Part shown: piece by piece, positions 1-6,550 of the stretch
Layout of the letters: each line of letters opens with the position of its first letter
Position numbering within the stretch: the first letter of the stretch is position 1
From: Bacillota bacterium
GTDB taxonomy: Bacteria > Bacillota > Desulfotomaculia > Desulfotomaculales > JAJYZD01
Direction of reading: 5' to 3'
Length of the DNA stretch: 17,823 nt
Assembly: GCA_021800315.1 (NCBI GenBank)
Contig: JAJYZD010000047.1
Location: 1-17,823 of the forward strand
Translations under genes and position numbers: made by a program
The notes under the pieces: generated by a model
Database searches by the model: none
Told to the model about the DNA's origin: nothing
Seen by the model: only the letters and a program-made list of their open reading frames with translations

Positions 1-112
1 CCCATTGATCAAGCGCAAAAAAAAAGAGGCCGTCAACTGGCCCCCGTTCTACTGAGCGCAGGGTACCACTTTGGTGTATTTTCCAGTGAGCGAATCCACT
101 TAGAATGGGGGC
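1..112. other. left edge, no gene seen
   Basis: No coding region or RNA gene is recognisable here. The stretch has a nine-A tract near base 18 and mixed sequence up to the first gene. I saw no convincing -10/-35 pair. A G-rich run just before base 113 is the only candidate ribosome binding site for the downstream gene. Confidence 0.4.
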
Positions 113-625
113 ATGACGATGGGTGCCCAGGAAGAGATCACGTCTGGTTTGTCGCAGCAAGCGAGTGCGGAGGACGAGCAGCTCAAAGGACCAGTCGGAT
201 GGTACATCATGCAGGCGATCAGCGGACTTGAGCAAAGCCTCAGATCCGACCGTGAGTATGTCCGGAACCGGCTTGATTCCTTGAGCCAGGACATTAAAAC
301 CGGCGATGTCGCTCTTGGGCAGCAGATCGGCGGTGTCCGTCAAGACATGAAGGCCGAGATCGGCGGTGTTCGTCAGGAAATGAAGGCCGGGGACGAAGCA
401 CTCGCCCGACAGATTTCCGACCTGCGCAAAGATACCCACGATGATCTTGTTCGTATGGATAACAAGATCGAGGGGTTGCGCAAGGAAGTCAAGGAAAACG
501 TCGAGGGATTGCGCAACGACATCAAGGACCTTCAGAAGTCTTCAACACGGACTCTGATAACGACAGCCATAGCTGCATTGGGGATCATAGCAACCCTTGT
601 GGCTCTCACCAATCACCTAAAATAA
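113..625 (+). CDS. coiled-coil protein with C-terminal membrane anchor
   Basis: A 170-residue protein of unknown function. Residues 1-40 are polar. Residues 40-145 are almost entirely charged and heptad-like, with an internally repeated unit: IGGVRQDMKAEIGGVRQEMKA around 71-91, then related copies built on IxxLRKD and IEGLRKE. Residues 147-168 (TLITTAIAALGIIATLVAL) form one hydrophobic segment followed by a short basic tail. This resembles tail-anchored coiled-coil proteins such as XhlA-type haemolysis proteins or DUF1640-like proteins, but I cannot assign a family. The start is ATG at 113; an in-frame ATG at 119 is equally possible. A G-run directly upstream is the only RBS candidate. A perfect hairpin follows 20 bases after the stop. 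The function could be a phage-related or envelope scaffold; that is a guess. Confidence 0.65.
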   Translation: MTMGAQEEITSGLSQQASAEDEQLKGPVGWYIMQAISGLEQSLRSDREYVRNRLDSLSQDIKTGDVALGQQIGGVRQDMKAEIGGVRQEMKAGDEALARQISDLRKDTHDDLVRMDNKIEGLRKEVKENVEGLRNDIKDLQKSSTRTLITTAIAALGIIATLVALTNHLK

Positions 626-646
626 CGACACACCAAGGGGGGAGTA

Positions 647-686
647 CTGACAACCTCCCACGGCCGAAGCCGTGGGAGGTTGTCAG
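647..686. repeat. perfect 18-bp hairpin, IS200/IS605-type end
   Basis: CTGACAACCTCCCACGGC (647-664) is followed by a CGAA loop and its exact reverse complement (669-686). Subterminal hairpins with a CCCACGGC...GCCGTGGG core are characteristic of IS200/IS605/IS1341-type elements, where the single-strand transposase TnpA recognises them. On the plus strand no T-run follows directly (the next is at 714-719), so it is a poor intrinsic terminator. It could still end transcription of the upstream gene. The structure is certain; the IS assignment is inferred from the motif. Confidence 0.7.
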
Positions 687-775
687 AGTAACTTTATGTT
701 GGCGTTTTTTCCTAATAAGATCATCCTTCTTGCATTTGGCGTTCAGCCAGGGCATGTCTCATTTTTACCCGAAAA

Positions 776-952
776 TTAGTCGACAGACCGGGCATAAGAA
801 CGCGACTTCAACCCGAGGGTGTCTGCCTCTTGCTGGAATTCTGGAGTTTCTGGTTCCTGTCCCCGATGGGTGTACCCGCTCTCATCGGTCAGACTCGTCA
901 ACGAGTACCTTTCATATGTACACCTCCCGAAAAGCCTTACAGAATAAGGTTT
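776..952 (-). pseudogene. possible decayed TnpB C-terminal fragment
   Basis: On the minus strand a 58-codon frame without an ATG runs from just after a TAG (at about 955) to a TAA at 776-778. Its translation includes ESGYTHRGQEPETPEFQQEA and then DTLGLKSRSYARSVD. It has protein-like composition and resembles the low-complexity tails seen after the zinc finger of IS605 OrfB/TnpB proteins. The position fits: in transcription order, this tail would come just before the hairpin at 647-686. No zinc-finger or RuvC motif remains, and upstream sequence is AT-rich with stops. This is a weak, pattern-based call; it could also be chance. Confidence 0.25.
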
Positions 953-968
953 CTATCGTTTCGCAAGT

Positions 969-997
969 TTTACCTTAAAAAAATTTTACATTATATT
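969..997 (+). promoter_or_regulatory. candidate sigma-A promoter for HNH gene
   Basis: TTTACC (969-974, 4/6 to TTGACA) and TATATT (992-997, 5/6 to TATAAT) are separated by exactly 17 bases inside an A/T-rich stretch. Transcription would start near 1004 and leave a leader of about 115 bases before the HNH gene. Because the stretch is AT-rich, a chance match is possible. Confidence 0.4.
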
Positions 998-1119
998 TAT
1001 CCTCACTTTTCCAGTACTGTTTATTCAAGGATTGGGGCTAAAGCCACTTTATGGTAATCTGTCTGCAGGAGTTGTTGCAGTGCTAATAAGGTACAAAAAC
1101 AGGAAGAGAGGCGAGGTCC

Positions 1120-1332
1120 ATGTCATCAAGTTACGAATTCTCCGAGTGGGTAAAAGCTGAAGCTTGGGACCGGGCAGGCGGAAGATGTGAGAAGTGTGGT
1201 CGAAAGTTAGTTAGGGGTAACCGTCACTTCCACCATATGAGGCAAAGCCATGGTGGAGAACTAAGCAATTGCCAGGTATTGTGCAAAGAATGTCATTATG
1301 AAACACGTTCCTACGGTCGGCCTTACAATTAA
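1120..1332 (+). CDS. small stand-alone HNH endonuclease-like protein
   Basis: A 70-residue protein that is essentially one HNH domain. CxxC pairs at C23/C26 and C55/C58 form the structural zinc knuckle. H38-H39, N50 and H59 supply the His-Asn-His pattern of the beta-beta-alpha metal finger, which binds a divalent cation and cleaves DNA. Residues 1-20 form a short helix preceding the finger. The ATG follows a purine-rich GAGAGGCGAGG element at good spacing. There is no extra DNA-binding domain, so specificity would have to come from a partner or this is a nicking/homing-type enzyme. Phages, plasmids and genomic islands often carry such genes, and the nearby recombinase remnant fits that. The fold is clear; the biological role is unknown. 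Confidence 0.75.
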   Translation: MSSSYEFSEWVKAEAWDRAGGRCEKCGRKLVRGNRHFHHMRQSHGGELSNCQVLCKECHYETRSYGRPYN

Positions 1333-1446
1333 ACCTGTTAACATGATGTAATCAGCAAAGAATAGGGCCGCAGAGGATTCTGTTTGGAAAGAAAAGCATC
1401 TTTTGCGTTGCCTAAAAACGTATAAAAACAGTCGAATAACGAGCTC

Positions 1447-1494
1447 TGTGTCACGGTAACCGACACATCGACATTCATGGGTCCATTTTGACCC
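1447..1494. repeat. dyad-symmetric sites resembling an IS21-type end
   Basis: TGTGTC (1447-1452) and GACACA (1462-1467) flank a near-palindromic CGGTAACCG core. Twelve bases on, GGGTC (1479-1483) and GACCC (1490-1494) flank CATTTT. Closely spaced repeats with an ATTTTGACCC core and a TG...CA terminus recall the multi-repeat ends of IS21-family elements or a recombinase core site. No transposase ORF is attached. The inverted repeats are visible; the family suggestion is inference. Confidence 0.35.
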
Positions 1495-1601
1495 TGTGTA
1501 TTTCCATTATAGAGATCATTCGCTACCGGCCGCGCCTCTTTCGGTCCTGGGCCGGGGTTGGGGGCGGGGTCGTGGTCGAACGTTGCGGCGAGTTCCAACC
1601 A

Positions 1602-1875
1602 CAGTCCGTCACGCCCCTGGACCTGGTGGAGTACGCGACACTGGCTCCAGGAGAAACGAAGGTCTCCCGCCACAGTCAACCGGATTTTGACTATCCTGCG
1701 GTTTTCTTTGCCTGGCTGGAAGAGACGGGCCAGGTCAAGAACAATCCCACCAAGGGAATCGGTCGCCGTCAACGAGGAACTGGCACCGAAGTGGCTGACC
1801 AGGCGGGAACCGATACCACTACTAAATGCTCATCTTAATAGACCAAAGGATGCACGCGGAATGCTACTAGTATAA
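1602..1875 (+). pseudogene. tyrosine recombinase (XerC/D-like) pseudogene
   Basis: This is the N-terminal core-binding (SAM-like) domain of a phage-integrase/Xer-type tyrosine recombinase, split between two frames. The pieces join as follows. Frame 1 carries VTPLDLVEY (ending about 1634). Frame 2 carries HWLQEKRRSPATVNRILTIL (about 1639-1698). Frame 1 resumes with FFAWLEETGQVKNNPTKGI (about 1704-1760). Frame 2 ends with AVNEELAPKWLTRRE and the start of the catalytic domain up to a stop near 1875. Together they read like a continuous recombinase segment, so three indels lie within about 130 bases. The catalytic R-H-R-Y part is absent, and AT-rich sequence begins at about 1870. It cannot encode an active enzyme and marks a dead integration event. 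Confidence 0.75.
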
Positions 1876-2303
1876 CAAATAAAATGAAGTAAAGTCTTTG
1901 CCCCAACAATGACATTGTCATAATTGCTAAAAATGGCTCTAAGCTCAGCCTCATTACAAGGCTTTTTGTTTAAATCATATTCCATGAGCACAAAATCCAT
2001 AAAACGCAATATATCAAAAAAGTATGACGGTTTTCTGGTTATTCGTAGTATCAAATCAGAAAATGCGTCAAAGTAACTAGGGGGTGCCAAATTAATTGTC
2101 GGCATTATAAGTGGTACTTTAAGATCAGGAACTTGATCTTTAATGGCGATATATGCGTACCTAATTGCCGCATTCATTATGTCAGCTCTGGTTTTATTTG
2201 ATATTCCCCCTGAAGATAGTCCTTCGGATATCGCGTGCTTCTTTTCGCTATCCAAAAAATAGTAAATTTCTTTGGAGATATTTAGAACGCATAGGGAAAA
2301 CAT
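1830..2303 (-). CDS. AT-rich ORF of unknown function, possibly truncated
   Basis: A 157-residue frame in sequence far more AT-rich than the flanks, which points to a foreign origin. The predicted protein is mixed alpha-helical, without signal peptide or membrane anchor, and has aromatic-rich stretches (DILRFMDFVLMEYDLNKK). I recognise no family. The ATG at 2303 has no Shine-Dalgarno site. The same frame stays open upstream with protein-like sequence (SEEQSNAIKWATFELIV just before the Met), so the real N-terminus may lie upstream or be lost at the GC-rich junction near 2370-2390. At the other end the last 15 or so codons read antisense through the recombinase remnant, so the natural C-terminus is probably also lost. 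It is best viewed as a fragment of a horizontally acquired gene. Confidence 0.4.
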   Translation of the reverse strand: MFSLCVLNISKEIYYFLDSEKKHAISEGLSSGGISNKTRADIMNAAIRYAYIAIKDQVPDLKVPLIMPTINLAPPSYFDAFSDLILRITRKPSYFFDILRFMDFVLMEYDLNKKPCNEAELRAIFSNYDNVIVGAKTLLHFICYTSSIPRASFGLLR

Positions 2304-2437
2304 GACAATAAGTTCAAAGGTAGCCCACTTGATTGCATTCGACTGTTCCTCGGATATGGGGATTGAATGACTTCCCAGGAAAAGATGCCCCTGGCCGCGG
2401 TGCTTTCCTCGTTTTGGAACGGCCGCCGGGCCTGGAA

Positions 2438-2467
2438 AGCGCCCGGCCAGCCCGAGGGCCGGGCGCT
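2438..2467 (-). terminator. GC-rich hairpin after stalk-protein gene
   Basis: AGCGCCCGGCC (2438-2448) pairs with GGCCGGGCGCT (2457-2467) around an 8-base loop, 24 bases past the stop codon of the minus-strand gene. Only a three-T run follows in that direction, so it is a weak intrinsic terminator or a mRNA-stabilising stem. Confidence 0.5.
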
Positions 2468-2490
2468 ACGCTCAGGGAAAGACCACCCGG

Positions 2491-2979
2491 TCAGGAACCG
2501 GCGGACAGGTTGACCGGAGGCTCGTCGGTGACATATACCTGTTTCAAGGCCGGCAGCCAGTTGACCTGGAAACCGAAGGCCGTGGCCACCCAGCGGGCCG
2601 GCAGCACGGTGCGGCCCGGCGGCATTATTTGCGGGCTGGCGTCCATGGACAGGGCCTGGCCGTCGACCACCAGCACAGGGGAGCCGATGGTCAGCAGGAC
2701 GACGGTGCCGGGCCTGGTCAGTGCCACGGTCTGGTTGGCGGAGTCCCAGGTCACGGCGGCGCCCAGGGCCTGGGCCAGGTAGCGCACCGGCACGTAGGTG
2801 CGGTTGGAGGCGGGATCCACAAACGGGGCCAGGTCCATGGCCAGGCTTTGGCCGTTGACGGAGGCGGTGGTGCTTCCGATGGTGAATATGGCGGTGCGGT
2901 AGGCGGGGTCGGCTCCGGCCGGCCGGACCGGGGCCAGGGTCAGGAGCAGGGCCAGCAGGGCGGTCAGGACTCGCCGCAT
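2491..2979 (-). CDS. secreted copper amine oxidase-N-like stalk-domain protein
   Basis: A 162-residue exported protein. Residues 1-23 are a classic Sec signal peptide (MRR, then an L/A-rich core, then PAGA before Asp24). The mature part holds two copies of the copper amine oxidase N-terminal-like stalk unit (PF07833 type). The first spans residues 30-92 (FTIGSTTASVNGQ...TYVPVRYLAQALGAAVTWD...). The second spans 95-152 (LTIGSPVLVVDGQALSMDASP...TVLPARWVATAFGFQVNW...). In Clostridia these repeats occur in cell-surface proteins and are thought to bind the wall or support protein contacts; no copper chemistry is implied. There is no catalytic or SLH domain, so this is a minimal two-stalk protein. 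The ATG at 2979 follows an AAAGGGG element. It is divergent from the protease gene, with a 111-base gap between them. Confidence 0.85.
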   Translation of the reverse strand: MRRVLTALLALLLTLAPVRPAGADPAYRTAIFTIGSTTASVNGQSLAMDLAPFVDPASNRTYVPVRYLAQALGAAVTWDSANQTVALTRPGTVVLLTIGSPVLVVDGQALSMDASPQIMPPGRTVLPARWVATAFGFQVNWLPALKQVYVTDEPPVNLSAGS

Positions 2980-3090
2980 GATATAACGGTATCCCCTTTC
3001 CGGGGACGGTCCGCATAACGCAGGACTGTCCGCCTCGGCGTCAAATATGTATAGGGAGTAAGCATTTCCGGGGCGGGGTGATGAAGGGGG

Positions 3091-4575
3091 ATGACCAAGG
3101 GACCTGGCAATTCCAGGCTTGTCCTCACTCTGGCCGCTTCCTTGCTGTTCTCCCTAAGTCTAATCTACTTCAGCGGGTTCGATCTTGTCAACCCCGTACC
3201 GGTATCCTGGCCGGCCGTCCATGCCACCGGGAAAAGCGGTCCGCAGGGCTACCGGCGGCTGCTCCGGCAATATCCATCCATTCTTACTCCCGCCAGGCTG
3301 CGACGCCTTCTCGGCCTGGAAGGGCGCTACCGGCTTACCCACGAGGGCCGGGGCGACACAATAGCCCTGGTGGAGGAGCCTTCCCGCCTGGACATGACCG
3401 GCATCGACGCTTTCGACCACCGGTTCGGCCTGCCGCCGCCGGTCATTTCGACGGAATATTCCCGGAGCGCGGGGCAAGCCAGTGCCGAAGAAACCCTGGA
3501 CATCGAATGGGTGCACGCCGTCGCTCCCGAAGCCCGGATAGCCGTGATCACCCTGCCGGACACCGGTTGGCCCGGCATGCCGCCGTCCCTGCCCTGGCTC
3601 ACGGTGGCGCGCGACTTGGCGCGCCTGAAACCGGACGTGGCTTCCACCAGCGTCATCTACAACGGCTGGGAGGCTACCGCGGCCCTCCGCCAATTCTCCC
3701 TCGCGGGCGCGGATTCGCTTTTTTCCGGCCCCTTGTTCGCAGCTGCCGGCGACAGCGGCCCGGCCGCCACCTTTCCGGGCATGCTGCCCGGAGTTATCGC
3801 CGTCGGGGGTGTGAGCCTCCCCGGCAGCGGCGGTCTGCACGCCCCGCGGCCCTGGCCGGGCACGGCCGGCGGGTGGGACTGGCTGTCTTTTCCCAAGCCG
3901 TCCTATCAGGAGGGGGTCGGTCGGTCAACCTGGCGCACCACGCCCGACGTGGCGTTTGTGGCCGGTTTCCCCGGCTACGCGATCAATATCGGCGGCGTTT
4001 GGACGGCCGCTACGGGCGCCAGCTTCGCCGCCCCTATCCTGGCGGCCCTGTGGGCCGCCCAGATGCCGGCCAACCTGACGGGGGACCAGGCCGTCGCCCT
4101 CCTCTACCGCTACCGGGGGGTGCCGGGTGTCTTCACCAACCCCGGCCCAGGGGCCTGGAGCCGGTCGGCCGGGCTGGGTGTGCCCGATTTCCGCCGTCTG
4201 GCGGCGCTGGCGCAAGTTCCGGTGGCCGCGTGGCCGCCCACCCGGTACAGGGGGGCCCTCTATGTCTTTCTGACCATGGTTTTGTCCGTCCTGGTGATCA
4301 TGGCCGCCGGCCTGTCCGGCGGCGCCAAAGGGGCAAAGGCCTTGGTCTGCGGCGCGATCATTGTCGCGGGCTGGTTTTCCGTGGGACCGTTCAGTTCCCT
4401 GTTCACCTCGGCGGACCCGCTCTCCCGGGTCCTGCATTACCCATGGGCGGCCGTGCTGGTCTCGGTCCTGTACGCCGGCGCCCTGACGGCGGCTCCGGTC
4501 CTGGTATCCTTCTCCGGTCTGCCGGTCCGCCTGAATGACTGGTTGCACCGGGGTTCCAGGGATCGGGAACAATAA
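3091..4575 (+). CDS. membrane-anchored sedolisin-like (S53) serine protease
   Basis: A 494-residue protein with the landmarks of peptidase family S53: the E-x3-D pair E133/D137 in SAEETLDIEWVHAVAP, the oxyanion Asp221 in AAAGDSG, and the nucleophile Ser311 in ATGASFAAP. GLGVPDF (361-367) sits where the family has its C-terminal GxGxP element near the calcium site. An N-terminal hydrophobic segment (10-29) is a signal anchor. Three more hydrophobic segments follow the protease domain (about 388-407, 416-436, 450-474). The catalytic domain would lie outside the membrane. The usual long pro-kumamolisin propeptide is missing, with only about 55 residues between the anchor and the domain. The start is ATG at 3091, preceded by GGGGTG and GGGGG runs. 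The gene ends 11 bases from the convergent cyclase gene. Substrate unknown. Confidence 0.8.
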   Translation: MTKGPGNSRLVLTLAASLLFSLSLIYFSGFDLVNPVPVSWPAVHATGKSGPQGYRRLLRQYPSILTPARLRRLLGLEGRYRLTHEGRGDTIALVEEPSRLDMTGIDAFDHRFGLPPPVISTEYSRSAGQASAEETLDIEWVHAVAPEARIAVITLPDTGWPGMPPSLPWLTVARDLARLKPDVASTSVIYNGWEATAALRQFSLAGADSLFSGPLFAAAGDSGPAATFPGMLPGVIAVGGVSLPGSGGLHAPRPWPGTAGGWDWLSFPKPSYQEGVGRSTWRTTPDVAFVAGFPGYAINIGGVWTAATGASFAAPILAALWAAQMPANLTGDQAVALLYRYRGVPGVFTNPGPGAWSRSAGLGVPDFRRLAALAQVPVAAWPPTRYRGALYVFLTMVLSVLVIMAAGLSGGAKGAKALVCGAIIVAGWFSVGPFSSLFTSADPLSRVLHYPWAAVLVSVLYAGALTAAPVLVSFSGLPVRLNDWLHRGSRDREQ

Positions 4576-4586
4576 ACCGGGGGCCT

Positions 4587-6074
4587 TTACGCGTCGAGGT
4601 CTTTGGCCCGGCGGGCGCTTTCCTTGGCCCGGTACATATCCATGTCGGCCCGGCCGACCAGTTCTTCGATGCCGGGTTCGGGGTCGGCGCCGGTGGCCAC
4701 GCCGATGGAGATGCTGAGGAGGACTTCGTCCCGGCGGTTTATGGCCGCGGCTGCTTTCAGGATGTCCTCTTTGCGGGCCAACGCCGCCTTGATGCCGGTC
4801 CGCGGCAGCACCACGGCGAATTCGTCGCCGCCGATGCGGGCGACCACGTCGCCCTCGCGGAAGGGGGAGCGGATGGCCTCCGCCGCCTTTTTGAGCACCA
4901 GGTCCCCCCGGGCGTGGCCGTAGCTGTCGTTGACCAGCTTCAAACCGTCCACGTCGATAAGGAGGACGCTGACCGGCCACTGGCGGGGGTTGCGGAAACG
5001 GACCAGTTCCTCTTCGAAATACTGCCGGTTGTAAAGTCCGGTAAGGGCGTCCCGGAGGGTCTGCTCCTTCAGTTGGCCGCAGAACTCGCTCAAATGCTCG
5101 TTCATCCTGACGGCGACCGCGAGCCGGTCCCGCAGGCTCAGGTCTTCCCAGGTGATCTGGCAGCCTGATTGCAGGCGGGCGGCGACGCAGCGGACCCTGG
5201 CCGTGACCCGCTCCGGGTTGATGCGCACTTCGAGCGGCGGGGCCTGGCGGCCGTCCACGACCTGGGTCAGCCACCGGACGGCTCCGGCCCGGTCCGCGGG
5301 ATGGAGCAGCCGCGCGTAAGGCAGTCCGGTCAGGCTGGTCGCCTGGCTGTGGAGCAGGGCAGCCGCGGCGGGGTTGACGAAAGTGACGATGCCCGCGGCG
5401 TCGGTGTGCAGCACCGGGGCCGGGGTCATGGCGGCCAGGTCGAAGTAGGCGGGGTCCGGGGATGGCGCGGGGGCCTCCCGGTCATGGACGGGAAGCGGAT
5501 CGCCCGTTTCCCGCCCGGCGTCCAGGGCGGCGGCGAGGCTGACCGCGGGCACAAACCGGGGGTTGGTCACCGTGGTCCGGCCTGCGATCAGCAGGGGATG
5601 GACCGAGAGGCACCGGTACACGAATTCGGGGGGGAAGGCCGGTTCCAGGTAAAAGGAAAGACAGCTGATTGCCTTGTGCTGCAGGTAGGAGTTGAACGCC
5701 CCCAGGTGCCAGAACCATCCGGCCGGCGGGCAGGCCTTGACCAGGCCGGTGGCCATCACGGTCACATGGACCGGTCTGAGCGGTTTGTGCCGGGATACAT
5801 ACCTGTCGATCCGGCCGATGATTTGCTCCAAAGCGGGACCGGCGGGGCCGGGGAAAACCACCAGCTTTTGGCCCGCCCGCCCCGCCTTGCAGGTCCGCAA
5901 AAGGGAAAGCGCGGGTTCTTCCAGTTCCCCGGCGGCGAAGAACAAGTGCAGCTTCGGGCGGTCTGGCAGGGCCATGGCCAGGGAGGTGGCCGTGTCGACG
6001 ACCTGAACGTCCCGGTGATAAAAACAGCAGCCATGTTGTCCCGGGTCCAGGGTTCCCGGCGCGTCGTTGTCCAT
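4587..6074 (-). CDS. diguanylate cyclase with PAS and N-terminal sensory domain
   Basis: A 495-residue cytoplasmic protein with no membrane segment. Residues 10-180 form a globular domain starting GQHGCCFYHRD, somewhat like the MEDS/DcmR sensory domain (tentative). Residues about 217-310 are a PAS domain (APVLHTDAAGIVTFVNPAAAALL). Residues 340-490 are a GGDEF domain beginning RDALTGLYNRQYF. The active site is intact (IGGDEF, 414-419), and RxxD (R406-D409) five residues upstream is the inhibitory site for c-di-GMP. It should make c-di-GMP from GTP under product feedback. No EAL domain is present. The frame stays open upstream to 6461, but ATG at 6074 follows GAAGGAG at good spacing, and the upstream translation is repetitive and low quality, so I chose 6074. 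Signal sensed and output unknown. Confidence 0.9.
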   Translation of the reverse strand: MDNDAPGTLDPGQHGCCFYHRDVQVVDTATSLAMALPDRPKLHLFFAAGELEEPALSLLRTCKAGRAGQKLVVFPGPAGPALEQIIGRIDRYVSRHKPLRPVHVTVMATGLVKACPPAGWFWHLGAFNSYLQHKAISCLSFYLEPAFPPEFVYRCLSVHPLLIAGRTTVTNPRFVPAVSLAAALDAGRETGDPLPVHDREAPAPSPDPAYFDLAAMTPAPVLHTDAAGIVTFVNPAAAALLHSQATSLTGLPYARLLHPADRAGAVRWLTQVVDGRQAPPLEVRINPERVTARVRCVAARLQSGCQITWEDLSLRDRLAVAVRMNEHLSEFCGQLKEQTLRDALTGLYNRQYFEEELVRFRNPRQWPVSVLLIDVDGLKLVNDSYGHARGDLVLKKAAEAIRSPFREGDVVARIGGDEFAVVLPRTGIKAALARKEDILKAAAAINRRDEVLLSISIGVATGADPEPGIEELVGRADMDMYRAKESARRAKDLDA

Positions 6075-6200
6075 TGTCCCCGCTCCTTCGGGAGCACAAA
6101 GTAGGTCCCTTACCATACCTGGCCGGGAAAGGAGCCACCAAAGAAGCCGGCGCGAGAGCCCCTGCCTTCCGGCATAGGGAGGAACGCCGGTACACCCCCT

Positions 6201-6236
6201 TTTGGGAATCCATTTCGGAATGCCTTTCGGAATGCC
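6201..6236. repeat. 12-base tandem repeat, three units
   Basis: TTTCGGAATGCC occurs twice head to tail (6213-6224, 6225-6236) and is preceded by a degenerate copy, TTTGGGAATCCA (6201-6212). It lies about 130 bases upstream of the cyclase start. Function unknown: it could be an operator array or simple slippage. Confidence 0.7.
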
Positions 6237-6444
6237 TTTACCTTTCGATGTCCTTACAGTCGTACCAATGATCGAGCGCCGCCCGGCCGGTTTCGGTAGC
6301 CCGATTGTTCCAGGGTCAGCTTCTTCCGGTCTTTGTCCGGGATCATATCCTCTTCCAGGTGGGAGACCCCGCAGGTGCCGCGGGCGCGCGGCCCGGTAAT
6401 GTACCCTTTGACTGCATTTTACCCCTGTTCTTCCGTTAAGTAAA

Positions 6445-6485
6445 GGCCGGTAATATGACAAACATGTAAAGGACCGGCCGTTTTT
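6445..6485 (+). terminator. stem-loop with T-run upstream of channel gene
   Basis: GGCCGGT (6445-6451) pairs with ACCGGCC (6473-6479) across a 21-base loop, followed by G and TTTTT. This is the outline of an intrinsic terminator or attenuator read on the plus strand, upstream of the mscS-like gene. The large loop weakens the call. Confidence 0.35.
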
Positions 6486-6550
6486 GACCGGGGAGGCGCG
6501 TGGATGGTAGAATAGCTGAAAGAAAGTCCGCCATTTGGGGAGGGGATTCC

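Larger units (their letters stand above)
6075..6550. other. intergenic region between cyclase and channel genes
   Basis: About 475 bases between divergent genes. It contains a 12-base tandem repeat (6201-6236) and a stem-loop with a T-run (6445-6485), both listed separately. A GTG at 6500 would extend the channel protein by 17 charged residues. I looked for a c-di-GMP riboswitch on both strands and saw none. No further gene is supported. Confidence 0.5.

Noticed and set aside
830..1057. A 75-codon plus-strand frame after the hairpin
   Set aside because: No ribosome site, no recognisable domain and biased composition; the antisense frame looks more protein-like.
1338..1772. A 144-codon open frame on the minus strand
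   Set aside because: It lies antisense to the recombinase remnant, has low-complexity proline/glycine-rich sequence and no ribosome site.
3160..5274. Long open frames on the opposite strands of the protease and cyclase genes
   Set aside because: These are GC-rich antisense shadows with Arg/Gly/Pro-rich translations; the sense frames carry clear catalytic motifs.
6075..6461. N-terminal extension of the cyclase to an ATG at 6461
   Set aside because: The extra 129 residues are Arg/Pro/Gly-rich and partly encoded by a tandem repeat, and ATG 6074 has a good Shine-Dalgarno site.
6075..6500. c-di-GMP riboswitch near the GGDEF gene
   Set aside because: I looked for the conserved GEMM core and tetraloop-receptor sequence on both strands and found none.
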